A stretch of 64,000 nucleotides of DNA from Saccharopolyspora flava (lineage in GTDB: Bacteria > Actinomycetota > Actinomycetes > Mycobacteriales > Pseudonocardiaceae). The translations under genes were made by a program, and so were the position numbers. The stretch lies in assembly GCF_900116135.1 (NCBI RefSeq), contig NZ_FOZX01000004.1, positions 62,001-126,000 on the forward strand. The letters are read 5' to 3'. The notes under the pieces are model-generated. The model worked only from the letters and a program-made list of their open reading frames with translations, had not been told where the DNA came from and made no database searches. This document shows, in pieces, positions 24,323-33,105 of the stretch (position 1 is its first letter; every line of letters starts with the position of its first letter).

Positions 24323-25788
24323 AGTACGTGGCCATCACCGCCTGCCCGACCGGGATCGCGCACACCTACATGGCCGCCGAGGCCCTGGAGCAGGCCGCCG
24401 CCGACGCCGGTGCCGAGCTCAAGGTCGAGACCCAGGGATCGGCCGGGTCCACGCCGTTGTCGGCCGAGGACATCCGCGAGGCCGACGCGGTGATCTTCGC
24501 CGTCGACGTCGGGGTGCGGGACCGGGAGCGCTTCGCGGGCAAGCCGCTCGTCGAGGTCCCGGTCAAGCACGCCATCAACGACGCCCCCGCGCTGCTGACC
24601 CGGGCGGCCGAGGCCGCCGCCGAGGCCCCCGAGCCGGGTGCCGCGGCACCCGCCGAACCCGCGCTGTCCAGCAAGGTCGCCGCTGGATCCGGGTTCGGCG
24701 GCCGGTTGCGGCAGTGGCTGATGACCGGCGTGAGCTACATGATCCCGTTCGTGGCCGCGGGAGGACTGCTGATCGCGCTGAGCTTCGCGCTCGGCGGCTA
24801 CCAGATCACTGACGCGCCGCCGGTCACCGACCACTTCGACGCGACCAGCCTGGTCTCCTGGGCGGCGCTGGCCAACCAGATCGGCTCGGCCGCCTTCGAG
24901 TTCCTGGTGCCGGTGCTGGCCGGGTTCATCGCCTTCGCGATCGCCGATCGTCCCGCCATCGCCCCGGGTTTCGTCGGCGGGGCCATCGCCGTCACCGTCG
25001 GCGCCGGGTTCCTCGGCGGACTGGTCGCCGGTCTGCTCGCCGGTGCGGTCATCGCCGGGCTCAAGACCGTCAAGGTCCCGCGCGGCATCGCCGGGATCAT
25101 GCCGGTGGTGGTGCTGCCGCTGCTGGGCACGCTCGTGGTCGGCATCCTGATGTTCGTGGTCGTCGGCAAGCCGATCGCGCTGGCCATGACCGCGCTCACC
25201 GACTGGCTGACCGGGCTGTCCGGGGCCAACGCCGCCCTGCTCGGCGCGCTGCTGGGCGCGATGATCGCCTTCGACATGGGCGGGCCGATCAACAAGGTCG
25301 CCTACACCTTCGCCGTCGGCGGCCTGAGCATCGGCACCACCACCTCGCTGGAGATCATGGCGGCCGTGATGGCGGCCGGCATGGTGCCGCCGCTGGCGCT
25401 CGCGCTGGCCTCCGCGGTGCGCGGCAGCCTGTTCACCCCGGCCGAGCGGGCCAACGGGCGCACCGCGTGGCTGCTGGGAGCGTCGTTCATCACCGAGGGC
25501 GCTATCCCGTTCGCCGCCGCCGACCCGCTGCGGATCATCCCGTCCACCGTGATCGGGGCGGCCACCACGGGTGCGCTGTCGATGAGCTTCGGCGCCACGC
25601 TGCGCGCCCCGCACGGCGGCATCTTCGTGACCCCGCTGGTGGGCCACCCGCTGCCGTACCTGGCCGCGATCGTGGTCGGCGTCGTCGTCTCCGCCGCCGC
25701 GGTGCTGGTCGCCAAGCGGATCGGCCGCCCGGCCGGTGAGCCCGCCGCCGGACCGGTCGCCGACACCGCCGAGCCCGTCGCCGCCTGA
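24319..25788 (+). CDS. fruA: PTS fructose-specific EIIBC permease
   Basis: 489 residues. The EIIB domain (about 1-100) has the phosphorylated Cys in VAITACPTGIAHTYMAAEAL. A Pro/Ala linker (about 100-120) follows, then the EIIC membrane domain (about 125-475) with multiple helices and the conserved FDMGGPINKVAY and ITEGAIPFAAADPLR segments. It imports fructose while phosphorylating it at C1. The GTG start lies inside the EIIA stop region. With EIIA (23870), HPr (25835) and EI (20385), all phosphorelay parts are encoded here. Confidence 0.94.
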   Translation: MKYVAITACPTGIAHTYMAAEALEQAAADAGAELKVETQGSAGSTPLSAEDIREADAVIFAVDVGVRDRERFAGKPLVEVPVKHAINDAPALLTRAAEAAAEAPEPGAAAPAEPALSSKVAAGSGFGGRLRQWLMTGVSYMIPFVAAGGLLIALSFALGGYQITDAPPVTDHFDATSLVSWAALANQIGSAAFEFLVPVLAGFIAFAIADRPAIAPGFVGGAIAVTVGAGFLGGLVAGLLAGAVIAGLKTVKVPRGIAGIMPVVVLPLLGTLVVGILMFVVVGKPIALAMTALTDWLTGLSGANAALLGALLGAMIAFDMGGPINKVAYTFAVGGLSIGTTTSLEIMAAVMAAGMVPPLALALASAVRGSLFTPAERANGRTAWLLGASFITEGAIPFAAADPLRIIPSTVIGAATTGALSMSFGATLRAPHGGIFVTPLVGHPLPYLAAIVVGVVVSAAAVLVAKRIGRPAGEPAAGPVADTAEPVAA

Positions 25789-25834
25789 ACCCGTCACAAT
25801 CCCGGTACCCCAACGACTTCCGAGAGGAACCCGC

Positions 25835-26110
25835 ATGCACCGCCGCGTCCGCATCGCCGCCTCCGTCGGCCTGCACGCACGCCCCGCCGCCCTGTTCGCC
25901 CAGGCCGCGGCCGCCCGCACCGAGCCGGTCACGATCGCCAAGGTCGTCGACGGCGTGGCGGGCGAACCGGTCGACGCGGCCAGCGTCCTCGGCGTGATGG
26001 GCCTCGGCGCCCACCACGGCGAGGAAGTCGAGCTGACCTGCGCCGACGAGGCCTCGCTGGACGAGCTCGCCGCGCTGCTGGAGCAGGACCTCGACGCTGC
26101 CCCGGCCTGA
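25835..26110 (+). CDS. ptsH: Phosphocarrier protein HPr
   Basis: A 91-residue HPr. The phosphorylated His lies in GLHARPAALFAQAA near residue 15, and a Ser is present in the AASVLGVMGLG segment that corresponds to the regulatory Ser46 site. It relays phosphate from EI to EIIA. The ATG follows GAGAGGA. It is the last gene of the fru operon, 46 bp after the EIIBC gene and followed by a hairpin terminator. Confidence 0.95.
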   Translation: MHRRVRIAASVGLHARPAALFAQAAAARTEPVTIAKVVDGVAGEPVDAASVLGVMGLGAHHGEEVELTCADEASLDELAALLEQDLDAAPA

Positions 26111-26125
26111 TCTGAGGCGAATCCA

Positions 26126-26167
26126 CGGCTTCCCGCCGGCACGACGACGTCGGGCGGCGGGAAGCCG
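26126..26167 (+). terminator. Terminator after ptsH
   Basis: A perfect 13-bp stem CGGCTTCCCGCCG / CGGCGGGAAGCCG with a 16-nt loop, 15 bp after the ptsH stop codon. It separates the PTS operon from the GH32 gene, although read-through would cover both. Confidence 0.7.
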
Positions 26168-26212
26168 GTCGGCAGCGCTCGACGGCAACGGAACCGGAGC
26201 GGAGGAGCACCA

Positions 26213-27748
26213 GTGCGACCACGAGCCCACCACCTTCCCGACCTGCCGCGCCGCCGATTCCTCATCAGCACCGGAGCGCTGCTCGGCCTGAGCGCGCTCG
26301 GCGGCCTGACTACGCCCGGCCGGGCCCGCGCGGACGAGACGCCGCACTGGCGTCCGGCCGTGCGCTTCTCGCCCGAGCGCGACTGGCTCAACGACCCCAA
26401 CGGGCTCGTCTTCTTCGACGGCGAGTACCACCTGTTCGGCCAGCACAACCCCTACGGCGACCAGTGGGGAAACATGTCCTGGCTGCACGCGGTGAGCACC
26501 GATCTCGTGCGCTGGGAACAACTTCCGGTCGCGCTCGAACCCGACGAGCTCGGTGCGATCTACTCCGGCAGCGCCGTCGTCGACCACCACGACACCAGCG
26601 GGTTCTTCGGCGGGAAGCCCGGTCTGGTGGCGATCTACACGAGCGCGGGCGAGACCCAGCAGCAGTGCATCGCCCACAGCGCCGACCGCGGTCGCACCTG
26701 GACCAAGCACGCCGGCAACCCGGTGATCCCGAACCCCGGGGTCGAGGACTTCCGCGACCCCAAGGTGTTCTGGCATGCCCCGACCGGCCGCTGGGTGCTG
26801 CTGGTCGCCGCGGGCGACCGCATCGGGATCTACGGCTCGGCGAACCTGCGGGAGTGGGAACAGCTCAGCGAGTTCGGTGCCGAGCACGGGTCGCACGGCG
26901 GCGTGTGGGAGTGCCCCGACCTGTTCGAGCTGCCCGTGGACGGTGATCCCGGCCGGACCCGGTGGGTGCTGATCGTGAGCATCAACCCGGGCGGGCCCGC
27001 GGGCGGTTCCGCCACTCAGTACTTCACCGGCGACTTCGACGGCACCGCCTTCACCTCCGACGGTCCGGCCGATGAGGTCCGCTGGGTCGACCGGGGCGCG
27101 GACTTCTACGCCCCGCAGTCGTTCTCCGACGTGTCCGACGGCCGACGGCTGTGGCTGGGGTGGACCAGCAACTGGGACTACGCCGAGGCGATCCCCACCT
27201 CGCCGTGGCGGGGGATGATGAGCACACCGCGCGAGCTGGGACTCGTCCCCGCCGGTGATGGCGTGGCGCTCGTGCAGCGGCCGGTCGCGGAGCTGTCGGC
27301 GGTGCGCGCCAACCGGCGGGCGTGGCGCGGCTCGCTCGCCGACGGCACCGGTGCGGAGTTCCGGGGCAGCGCGGTCGACGTGGTCGCCACCTTCCGGATC
27401 GGCACGGCCTCGGTCGTCGGGGTGGACGTGTTCGCCGGGCCCGGTGGGCGCACCCGGGTCGGCTACGACGCGGCCGCCGGGGAGCTGTTCGTCGATCGGA
27501 CCGACGCCGGTGGCACCCGCGTCAGCGAAAAGTTCCCGGCCTGCCACACCACACCCCTGATCGTCGACGAGGGCGTGCTCGACCTGCGCGTGGTCGCCGA
27601 CCGCAGCTGCGTCGAGGTGTTCGCCGCAGACGGGCGCGCGGTCATGACGGACCTGGTGTTCCCGGACCCCGGCAGCGACCGGATCGCGCCGTTCGCCGCC
27701 GGCGGGCGAGCCGAGGTCGAGGTGGAGGTCTTCGATCTCACCCCGTGA
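26213..27748 (+). CDS. Secreted GH32 fructan hydrolase (levanase/inulinase/invertase-type)
   Basis: A 511-residue exported glycosidase. The N-terminus carries a twin-arginine signal (RRRFLISTGALLGLSALGG) ending near ARAD, so the Tat system encoded at 13663 likely exports it. The mature enzyme shows the GH32 nucleophile motif WLNDPNG, the transition-state motif FRDPKV and the acid/base motif ECPDLFEL, in a five-bladed propeller followed by a C-terminal beta-sandwich. It would release fructose from fructans or sucrose. GGAGGAG precedes the GTG. Placed straight after the fructose PTS, it makes a coherent release-and-import unit. Confidence 0.92.
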   Translation: MRPRAHHLPDLPRRRFLISTGALLGLSALGGLTTPGRARADETPHWRPAVRFSPERDWLNDPNGLVFFDGEYHLFGQHNPYGDQWGNMSWLHAVSTDLVRWEQLPVALEPDELGAIYSGSAVVDHHDTSGFFGGKPGLVAIYTSAGETQQQCIAHSADRGRTWTKHAGNPVIPNPGVEDFRDPKVFWHAPTGRWVLLVAAGDRIGIYGSANLREWEQLSEFGAEHGSHGGVWECPDLFELPVDGDPGRTRWVLIVSINPGGPAGGSATQYFTGDFDGTAFTSDGPADEVRWVDRGADFYAPQSFSDVSDGRRLWLGWTSNWDYAEAIPTSPWRGMMSTPRELGLVPAGDGVALVQRPVAELSAVRANRRAWRGSLADGTGAEFRGSAVDVVATFRIGTASVVGVDVFAGPGGRTRVGYDAAAGELFVDRTDAGGTRVSEKFPACHTTPLIVDEGVLDLRVVADRSCVEVFAADGRAVMTDLVFPDPGSDRIAPFAAGGRAEVEVEVFDLTP

Positions 27749-27794
27749 GCACGCCGGGCCGGACCGCGCGATCGGCGGGCGACCCCGCCGGGAT

Positions 27795-27800
27795 TAGGCT
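27795..27800 (+). promoter_or_regulatory. Putative -10 (TAGGCT) of the Xaa-Pro peptidase gene, leaderless
   Basis: TAGGCT ends 6 bp before the ATG at 27807 and there is no ribosome site. Same layout as several other genes in this window. Confidence 0.5.
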
Positions 27801-27806
27801 TGGACC

Positions 27807-28940
27807 ATGGCCACCGTCTCCTTGCAGCAGGACCCCGCCGTGCTCGCCGCGCGCCTGACCCGGGCCGCGAAGACCGCTGCCGCCTCCGACCTGGACGCGC
27901 TGCTGATCACGCCCGGCTCCGACCTCCGCTATCTGCTGGGCGCCGGAGGTGAGTCGCACGAGCGGCTGACCTGCCTGGTGCTGCCCGCCGACGGCCGACC
28001 CGCCCTCGTGGTGCCCAAGCTGGAGGCGCCCGGCTACGCCGACGTGCCGCTCGATGACCTCGGCATCGACGTCGTGACCTGGGTCGACGGCCAGGACTCG
28101 CACGGGATCGTGGCCGACCTGCTGGGCTCGCCGTCGCGGATCGCCCTGGCCGACGCGATGCCCGCCCTGCACACCCTCCCGCTGCGCGGCAAGCTCCCCG
28201 GCGCCGAGCAGGTGCTGGCCTCGCCGGTGCTGCGCGAGCTGCGGATGCGCAAGGACGCCACCGAGCTGCAGGCGCTGCGCGACGCCGGCGCCGCGATCGA
28301 CCGGGTGCACGCCCGGATGGCCGAGTTCCTCAAGCCCGGCCGCACCGAAGCCGAGGTCGGCGCCGACATCGGCGAGGCCATCATCGCCGAGGGCCACACC
28401 GAGGCCGCGTTCATCATCGTCGGCTCCGGCTCCAACGGCGCCAGCCCGCACCACTCGGTGTCCGACCGGGTCATCGAGCGCGGCGACGTGGTGGTCATCG
28501 ACATCGGCGGCCCGATCGCCAGCGGCTACAACTCCGACTGCACCCGCACCTACGCCGTCGGCGAGCCCGCCGGGGCCGACGTGCGCGAGACCTACGCGGT
28601 CCTGCAGGCCGCGCAGCGCGCCGCCGTCGACGCGGTGCGGCCCGGTGCCACTGCCGAGTCCATCGACGCCGCCGCCCGCGAGCCCATCGCCGCGGCCGGG
28701 TTCGGCGAGAACTTCGTGCACCGCACCGGGCACGGCATCGGCCTGGACGTGCACGAGGAGCCCTACATCGTCGGCGGCAACGACCTGGTCCTGGAAGCCG
28801 GCATGGCCTTCAGCGTCGAGCCCGGCATCTACCAGCAGGGCAAGTGGGGCGCGCGGATCGAGGACATCGTGATCGTCACCGAGGACGGCGTGGAGAGCGT
28901 GAACAACCAGCCGCACGAGCTGGTGGTGCTGCCGGCGTGA
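27807..28940 (+). CDS. M24-family Xaa-Pro aminopeptidase/dipeptidase
   Basis: A 377-residue cytosolic metallopeptidase with an N-terminal creatinase-like domain (about 1-150) and a C-terminal pita-bread domain. Two-metal ligands are readable: Asp in VIDIGGPI and NSDCTRTY, His in RTGHGIGLDVHEE, Glu in SVEPGIYQ and RIEDIVIV. It cleaves peptides next to proline. It corresponds in family and neighbourhood to Rv2089c (pepE) of M. tuberculosis, which I recall next to the exonuclease; here the fructose module lies between. It overlaps the Lrp gene by GTGA. Confidence 0.9.
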   Translation: MATVSLQQDPAVLAARLTRAAKTAAASDLDALLITPGSDLRYLLGAGGESHERLTCLVLPADGRPALVVPKLEAPGYADVPLDDLGIDVVTWVDGQDSHGIVADLLGSPSRIALADAMPALHTLPLRGKLPGAEQVLASPVLRELRMRKDATELQALRDAGAAIDRVHARMAEFLKPGRTEAEVGADIGEAIIAEGHTEAAFIIVGSGSNGASPHHSVSDRVIERGDVVVIDIGGPIASGYNSDCTRTYAVGEPAGADVRETYAVLQAAQRAAVDAVRPGATAESIDAAAREPIAAAGFGENFVHRTGHGIGLDVHEEPYIVGGNDLVLEAGMAFSVEPGIYQQGKWGARIEDIVIVTEDGVESVNNQPHELVVLPA

Positions 28941-29407
28941 GCGAACGGAGCACCGGCCCGGGTGCCCTGGAGGCCACCGACCGGGCGATCCTGCGCGAGC
29001 TCGCGCGCGACGGCAGGTGCAGCTTCACCGAGCTGGCCGAGCGCGTCGGGCTCAGCGTGTCGGCCGTGCACCAGCGGGTCCGGCGGCTGGAGCAGCGGGG
29101 CGCGCTGCAGGGCTACACGGCCAAGGTGGACGGTGAGCAGATCGGTCTGCCGCTGACCGCGTTCATCTCGTTGACCCCGATCGACCCGGCCGCCCCGGAC
29201 GACTACCCGCAGCGGCTGCAGCACCTGCCGGAGATCGAGTCCTGCTACTCGGTGGCCGGTGACGAGTCCTACATCCTCCAGGTGCGGGTGGCCTCGCCGC
29301 TGGGCCTGGAGGAGCTGCTGCGCCAGATCCGCGAGGCGGCGAAGGTCTCGACCCGCACCACCGTGGTGCTGTCCACGCCGTTCGAGAACCGGCCGCCCGC
29401 AATCTGA
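28937..29407 (+). CDS. Lrp/AsnC-family transcriptional regulator
   Basis: 156 residues. The N-terminal helix-turn-helix (about 10-60; CSFTELAERVGLSVSAVHQRVRRLE) is followed by the RAM ligand-binding/oligomerisation domain (about 75-150). Family members sense amino acids. Translation is coupled to the Xaa-Pro peptidase gene through a GTGA overlap, so a role in amino-acid or peptide supply is suggested but not shown. A second Lrp gene lies at 51978. Confidence 0.9.
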   Translation: MSERSTGPGALEATDRAILRELARDGRCSFTELAERVGLSVSAVHQRVRRLEQRGALQGYTAKVDGEQIGLPLTAFISLTPIDPAAPDDYPQRLQHLPEIESCYSVAGDESYILQVRVASPLGLEELLRQIREAAKVSTRTTVVLSTPFENRPPAI

Positions 29408-29440
29408 TTCGCGGGTTGCCGGCTCGCGCGGCCGCGGGCG

Positions 29441-30508
29441 TCAGCCGTGGGCGTCGGTCAGCGGGACGGCCGTGAGGTTGCCGCGCTCGTCGGGCAGACA
29501 GGCCGCGCCGGGCTCGGTGGTGGCCAGGAACTCGCCGAGGCAGCGGGCCAGCTGCGCGTGCCCGGCGGCGTTGGCGTGGAAGGACTCCTGCATCGCGTGC
29601 GGGGCGCGCTGCTCGTCCTTGAGCGCCTCCCAGTCCACGGTGAGCCGGGTGAACCACTCGCCGCGGGCCGTTCGCGGATCGCCCGTGCAGGCCTCGTGCC
29701 CGTGGCCGGCCCGCGAGAGGTCCAGGAACCGCGCCCCGGCCTGGCGCGCCACGTCGTGCAGCCCGTCGGAGAGCTGCGGCACGCCGACGTCGCGGATCCA
29801 CGCCAGGTCGCTCGGCTGGAACGGGCACCCGGACAGGCCCTGCAGCTCCGGCCGCACCTCCGGGCCCACCGGGGAGGCGTAGGACTGCACGATCAGCTGG
29901 TAGCTGCTGGGCGTGTAGCCGGCGCTGTCCATCGCCTCGCGGATGTCGCGGACCGCGGCGAGCGCCTTCGGCTCCATCCGCTCCACCCGCTGCGGCCACT
30001 GGCCCTCCAGCTGCGCCGCGCAGCCCTGCGGAGCGCGGCGGGCCCAGGCCTCGACGCACTGGTTGACCACCTCGGTGAATCCCGGGTCGTCGTTGGCGCC
30101 GATCTGCACCACCACGTCGGTGATCCGGAACCGCTGCGCCAGCTCGGCCAGCTGCCGCGACTGGGACTTCTCGGCCCCGACGAACTCCTGGTCGTCGAGC
30201 AGCGAGTCGGTGCGCGCGCCGGAGCAGGCCAGGTTGATCCGGGTGACCTCCGGCGGCAGGCGCAGCTGGTGGACCGGGGCGGCGGGGGAGCGGTGGCACC
30301 AGTTGTCGTGCTCGCCGTTGGTGCCCGCCTCGTAGTTGCCGCCGCCTTCACCGGACAGCGTGGAGTCACCGACCGTCACCACGGCGGCCGGCAGCTGCTT
30401 GGGCTGCAACGGCAGACTCGGCAGGTACTGGTCGCTGATCAGCACCGCGAGGGCCAGCAGGCTTCCCACGAGCAGGAGGATGAGCGATTTCGACTTGTGC
30501 GCCCGCAT
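29441..30508 (-). CDS. Membrane-anchored SGNH/GDSL-type hydrolase
   Basis: 355 residues. An N-terminal basic stretch and hydrophobic helix (MRAHKSKSLILLLVGSLLAL) act as signal anchor. The SGNH nucleophile motif is VTVGDSTLSGEGGG; later blocks are GANDDPGF (the Asn block) and SFHANAAGHAQLA with the catalytic His. It would be an extracytoplasmic esterase or lipase. The start at 30508 was chosen because a TAGACT hexamer lies 7 bp upstream (30516-30521), the leaderless pattern seen elsewhere; the frame continues upstream without similarity. It is convergent with the Lrp gene. Confidence 0.82.
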   Translation of the reverse strand: MRAHKSKSLILLLVGSLLALAVLISDQYLPSLPLQPKQLPAAVVTVGDSTLSGEGGGNYEAGTNGEHDNWCHRSPAAPVHQLRLPPEVTRINLACSGARTDSLLDDQEFVGAEKSQSRQLAELAQRFRITDVVVQIGANDDPGFTEVVNQCVEAWARRAPQGCAAQLEGQWPQRVERMEPKALAAVRDIREAMDSAGYTPSSYQLIVQSYASPVGPEVRPELQGLSGCPFQPSDLAWIRDVGVPQLSDGLHDVARQAGARFLDLSRAGHGHEACTGDPRTARGEWFTRLTVDWEALKDEQRAPHAMQESFHANAAGHAQLARCLGEFLATTEPGAACLPDERGNLTAVPLTDAHG

Positions 30509-30696
30509 CACCGTGAGTCTACGAAGCCACCTCCGGCCGCCCACCGGCACCTGCGATCGCGGCGGGTCGCGGGGGCCTCCTGAGGGCCGTCGCCCGCGGT
30601 GTGAGGTTCGCCGGAAATGTCGCGGGGCGGTTTGGGAGAATTTCGGACCCCTCGTTCGTTGAACGGGTGCAACGCTGTGTCGACTGGAGGTCCTGG

Positions 30697-31236
30697 GTGC
30701 CGATCCTCGTGCTGCTCCTCATCGCCGGGGTCGCCGAACTCGCCGTGCTGATCGCGATGGGTCAGGCGATCGGGCTGCTGCCCACGCTCGGCCTGCTCGT
30801 GCTGGGCGCGGTCCTGGGCAGCTGGCTGCTGCGCCGCGAGGGACGCCGCACCCTCGCCGAGGTCCGCGAGGCTGCGCGGCTGCGCCGGTCCGCCGACAAG
30901 GAGATCTCCGACGGGATGCTCATCGCGGCCGGTGGGCTGCTGATCGTGCTGCCCGGGTTCCTCAGCGACGTCGCCGGGCTCCTGCTGCTCCTGCCGCCGA
31001 CCAGGGCGGTGGTGCGCAAGCGCATGATGCGCGCCGCCGAGAAGCGGGCCCAGCAGATGCAGGACCAGGTGTGGCTGCACCAGCAGCGGTTCCGCCGCGC
31101 CGGTGGTGGACAGGGCGATTTCATCGACGGCGAGGTCGTCGACGAGACCGACGACACCCCGCCGCGCGACACACCGATCATCCTGCCGCCGCGGTCGGTG
31201 CAGGCCGAGCGCCTCGACGAGCCGCCGCAGCGCTGA
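30697..31236 (+). CDS. fxsA: FxsA-family membrane protein
   Basis: A 179-residue membrane protein. It has an N-terminal helix (VPILVLLLIAGVAELAVLI), a second hydrophobic segment (GLLPTLGLLVLGAVLGSWLL), a polar stretch RREGRRTLAEV and a third helix (GGLLIVLPGFLSDVAGLLLLLP), then a charged cytoplasmic tail; this is the FxsA layout. In E. coli FxsA suppresses phage T7 exclusion by F plasmids; its role in actinobacteria is unknown. The GTG at 30697 was chosen for its GGAGG site 6 bp upstream; the frame extends 32 codons further up. Confidence 0.82.
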   Translation: MPILVLLLIAGVAELAVLIAMGQAIGLLPTLGLLVLGAVLGSWLLRREGRRTLAEVREAARLRRSADKEISDGMLIAAGGLLIVLPGFLSDVAGLLLLLPPTRAVVRKRMMRAAEKRAQQMQDQVWLHQQRFRRAGGGQGDFIDGEVVDETDDTPPRDTPIILPPRSVQAERLDEPPQR

Positions 31237-31239
31237 TCC

Positions 31240-31258
31240 CCCCGGCGCGGCGGGGTTT
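31240..31258 (+). terminator. Short hairpin with T-run after fxsA
   Basis: CCCCG, loop GCGCGG, CGGGG followed by TTT, 3 bp after the fxsA stop codon. Stem only 5 bp; weak. Confidence 0.4.
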
Positions 31259-31471
31259 CTCCGGGGCGGGTCGCCGGGGTGCGTGCTGAGCTTGGTGTTC
31301 TCCGTTGTCCCGGCAGGTTCAAGGCCGGGCGCTTCGTGCGGGTAAGCTCGTCAGAACGATCGTTGCCGGTGCGGATCGGGGGCTGAGTTCGATCACGGGA
31401 TCGGCGCCTTGAGCCGCCTGGCGTGAGCGGACTGCGCAGTTGAACCCCGGAACGCGGAAAGCACGAAGGAC

Positions 31472-33091
31472 ATGCCCGAGACCACGTTGTTGCTCGGCGG
31501 CCGAATCCACTCGCCCGCCGACGCCGCCGCCACCGCGATGGCCGTCACCGACGGCGTCATCTCGTGGCTCGGCGCCGACGAGGTCGGCCGTGCGCTGCAC
31601 CCCGACGCCGAGGTCGTCGACCTGGAAGGCGCGTTCGTCGCTCCCGCGTTCGTCGACTCCCACGTTCACGCCACGTCCACCGGCCTGCTGCTGCGCGGCC
31701 TGGACCTGACGGGCTGCGCCTCGCTGACCGAGTTCCTGCACGCGCTGCGCGACCACGTGGCCGAGTACCCGGGTGCCCTGGTGTGGGGGCACGGCTGGGA
31801 CGAGACCTGGTGGCCCGAGCGGAGACCTCCGACGCGCGAGGAGATGGACACCGCTTCCGGCGGTGCCCCGGTGTACCTCTCGCGCATCGACGTGCACTCC
31901 GCGCTGGTGTCGACCGCGCTGGTCGACCTGGACCCGCTGGCCCGCGACGCCGAGGGCTGGAGCGAGGACGGGCCGCTGACCCGCGCCGCGCACCACCACG
32001 TCCGCCGCGCCGCCCGCGATGCGCTGGGCTCGGGCCAGCGCAAGGAGGCACAGCTGGCGTTCCTGCAGCAGGCCGCCGCCCGCGGTGTCGCCTGCGTGCA
32101 CGAGTGCGCCGGGCCGGACATCTCCGGTGCCGAGGACCTGGTGGAGCTGCTGGCCCTGTCGCAGCAGGGCGGCGTGCCCGAGGTCGTCGGCTACTGGGGC
32201 GAGCTGGGCGCGGTCGAGCGCGCCCGCGAGCTCGGCGCCCGGGGACTGGCCGGTGACCTGTTCGTCGACGGCGCCGTCGGTTCCCGCACGGCCGCGCTGC
32301 GCGAGCCCTACACCGACGAGCCGGGCACGGCCGGGGTGCTCTACCTCGACGCCGACGCGGTCGCCGAACACCTGGTGGCCTGCACGCGGGCCGGGATCCA
32401 GGCCGGGTTCCACGTGATCGGCGACGCCGGGGTCGCCGAGGTGTGCGCGGGTTTCCGCAAGGCCGCCGAGGTCGTCGGCGCGCCCGCGCTGGCGAGCGTG
32501 CGGCACCGCTTGGAGCACCTGGAGATGATCGACGAGGAGCAGGCCGCCGAGCTCGGCTCCTACGGCGTGGTCGCCTCCGTGCAGCCCGGTTTCGACGCCG
32601 CCTGGGGCGGTGACGGCGACATGTACGCCCGCAGGCTGGGCCTGCCGCGCGGCACCCGGTTGAACCCGTTCTCGAAGCTGGCCGCCCACGGCGTGCTGCT
32701 GGCGCTCGGATCGGACGCGCCGGTCACCCCGGTGGACCCGTGGCGGTCGGTGCAGGCCGCGGTCAACCACCGCACCGACGGGTTCGGGATCTCGCCGCGC
32801 GCCGCGTTCACCGCGCACACCCGGGGCGGCTGGCGCGCCGCCGGGATCGACGACGGCGTGACCGGCACGCTGGTGCCCGGGGCTCCCGCGACCTACGCGG
32901 TGTGGGACGCCGGTGAGCTCGTGGTGGCCGCCACCGATTCGCGGGTGCAGCGCTGGTCGACCGATCCGCGCTCCGGCGTGCCGCCGCTGCCCGACCTCTC
33001 GCCGCAGGCGCCGATGCCGCGCTGCTTGCGCACGGTGCTGCGCGGCCGGACGATCTTCCAGCACGACCCCGAAGACGACGAACTCGTCTGA
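31472..33091 (+). CDS. Amidohydrolase (YtcJ-like, amidohydrolase family 3)
   Basis: A 539-residue metal-dependent TIM-barrel hydrolase. Metal ligands appear in FVDSHVHATS (HxH), HVIGDAGV (His), RHRLEHLEM (His) and LGSDAPVTP (Asp). It lacks a signal peptide. Substrates of this family include N-acyl and cyclic amides; none can be assigned here. The ATG follows GAAGGA. An unusually long non-coding leader (about 235 bp from fxsA) precedes it, with a possible -10 TAAGCT near 31342. hrpB starts 14 bp after its stop codon, so the two may be co-transcribed. Confidence 0.85.
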   Translation: MPETTLLLGGRIHSPADAAATAMAVTDGVISWLGADEVGRALHPDAEVVDLEGAFVAPAFVDSHVHATSTGLLLRGLDLTGCASLTEFLHALRDHVAEYPGALVWGHGWDETWWPERRPPTREEMDTASGGAPVYLSRIDVHSALVSTALVDLDPLARDAEGWSEDGPLTRAAHHHVRRAARDALGSGQRKEAQLAFLQQAAARGVACVHECAGPDISGAEDLVELLALSQQGGVPEVVGYWGELGAVERARELGARGLAGDLFVDGAVGSRTAALREPYTDEPGTAGVLYLDADAVAEHLVACTRAGIQAGFHVIGDAGVAEVCAGFRKAAEVVGAPALASVRHRLEHLEMIDEEQAAELGSYGVVASVQPGFDAAWGGDGDMYARRLGLPRGTRLNPFSKLAAHGVLLALGSDAPVTPVDPWRSVQAAVNHRTDGFGISPRAAFTAHTRGGWRAAGIDDGVTGTLVPGAPATYAVWDAGELVVAATDSRVQRWSTDPRSGVPPLPDLSPQAPMPRCLRTVLRGRTIFQHDPEDDELV

Positions 33092-33105
33092 ACCCCGGGT
33101 CGTCG

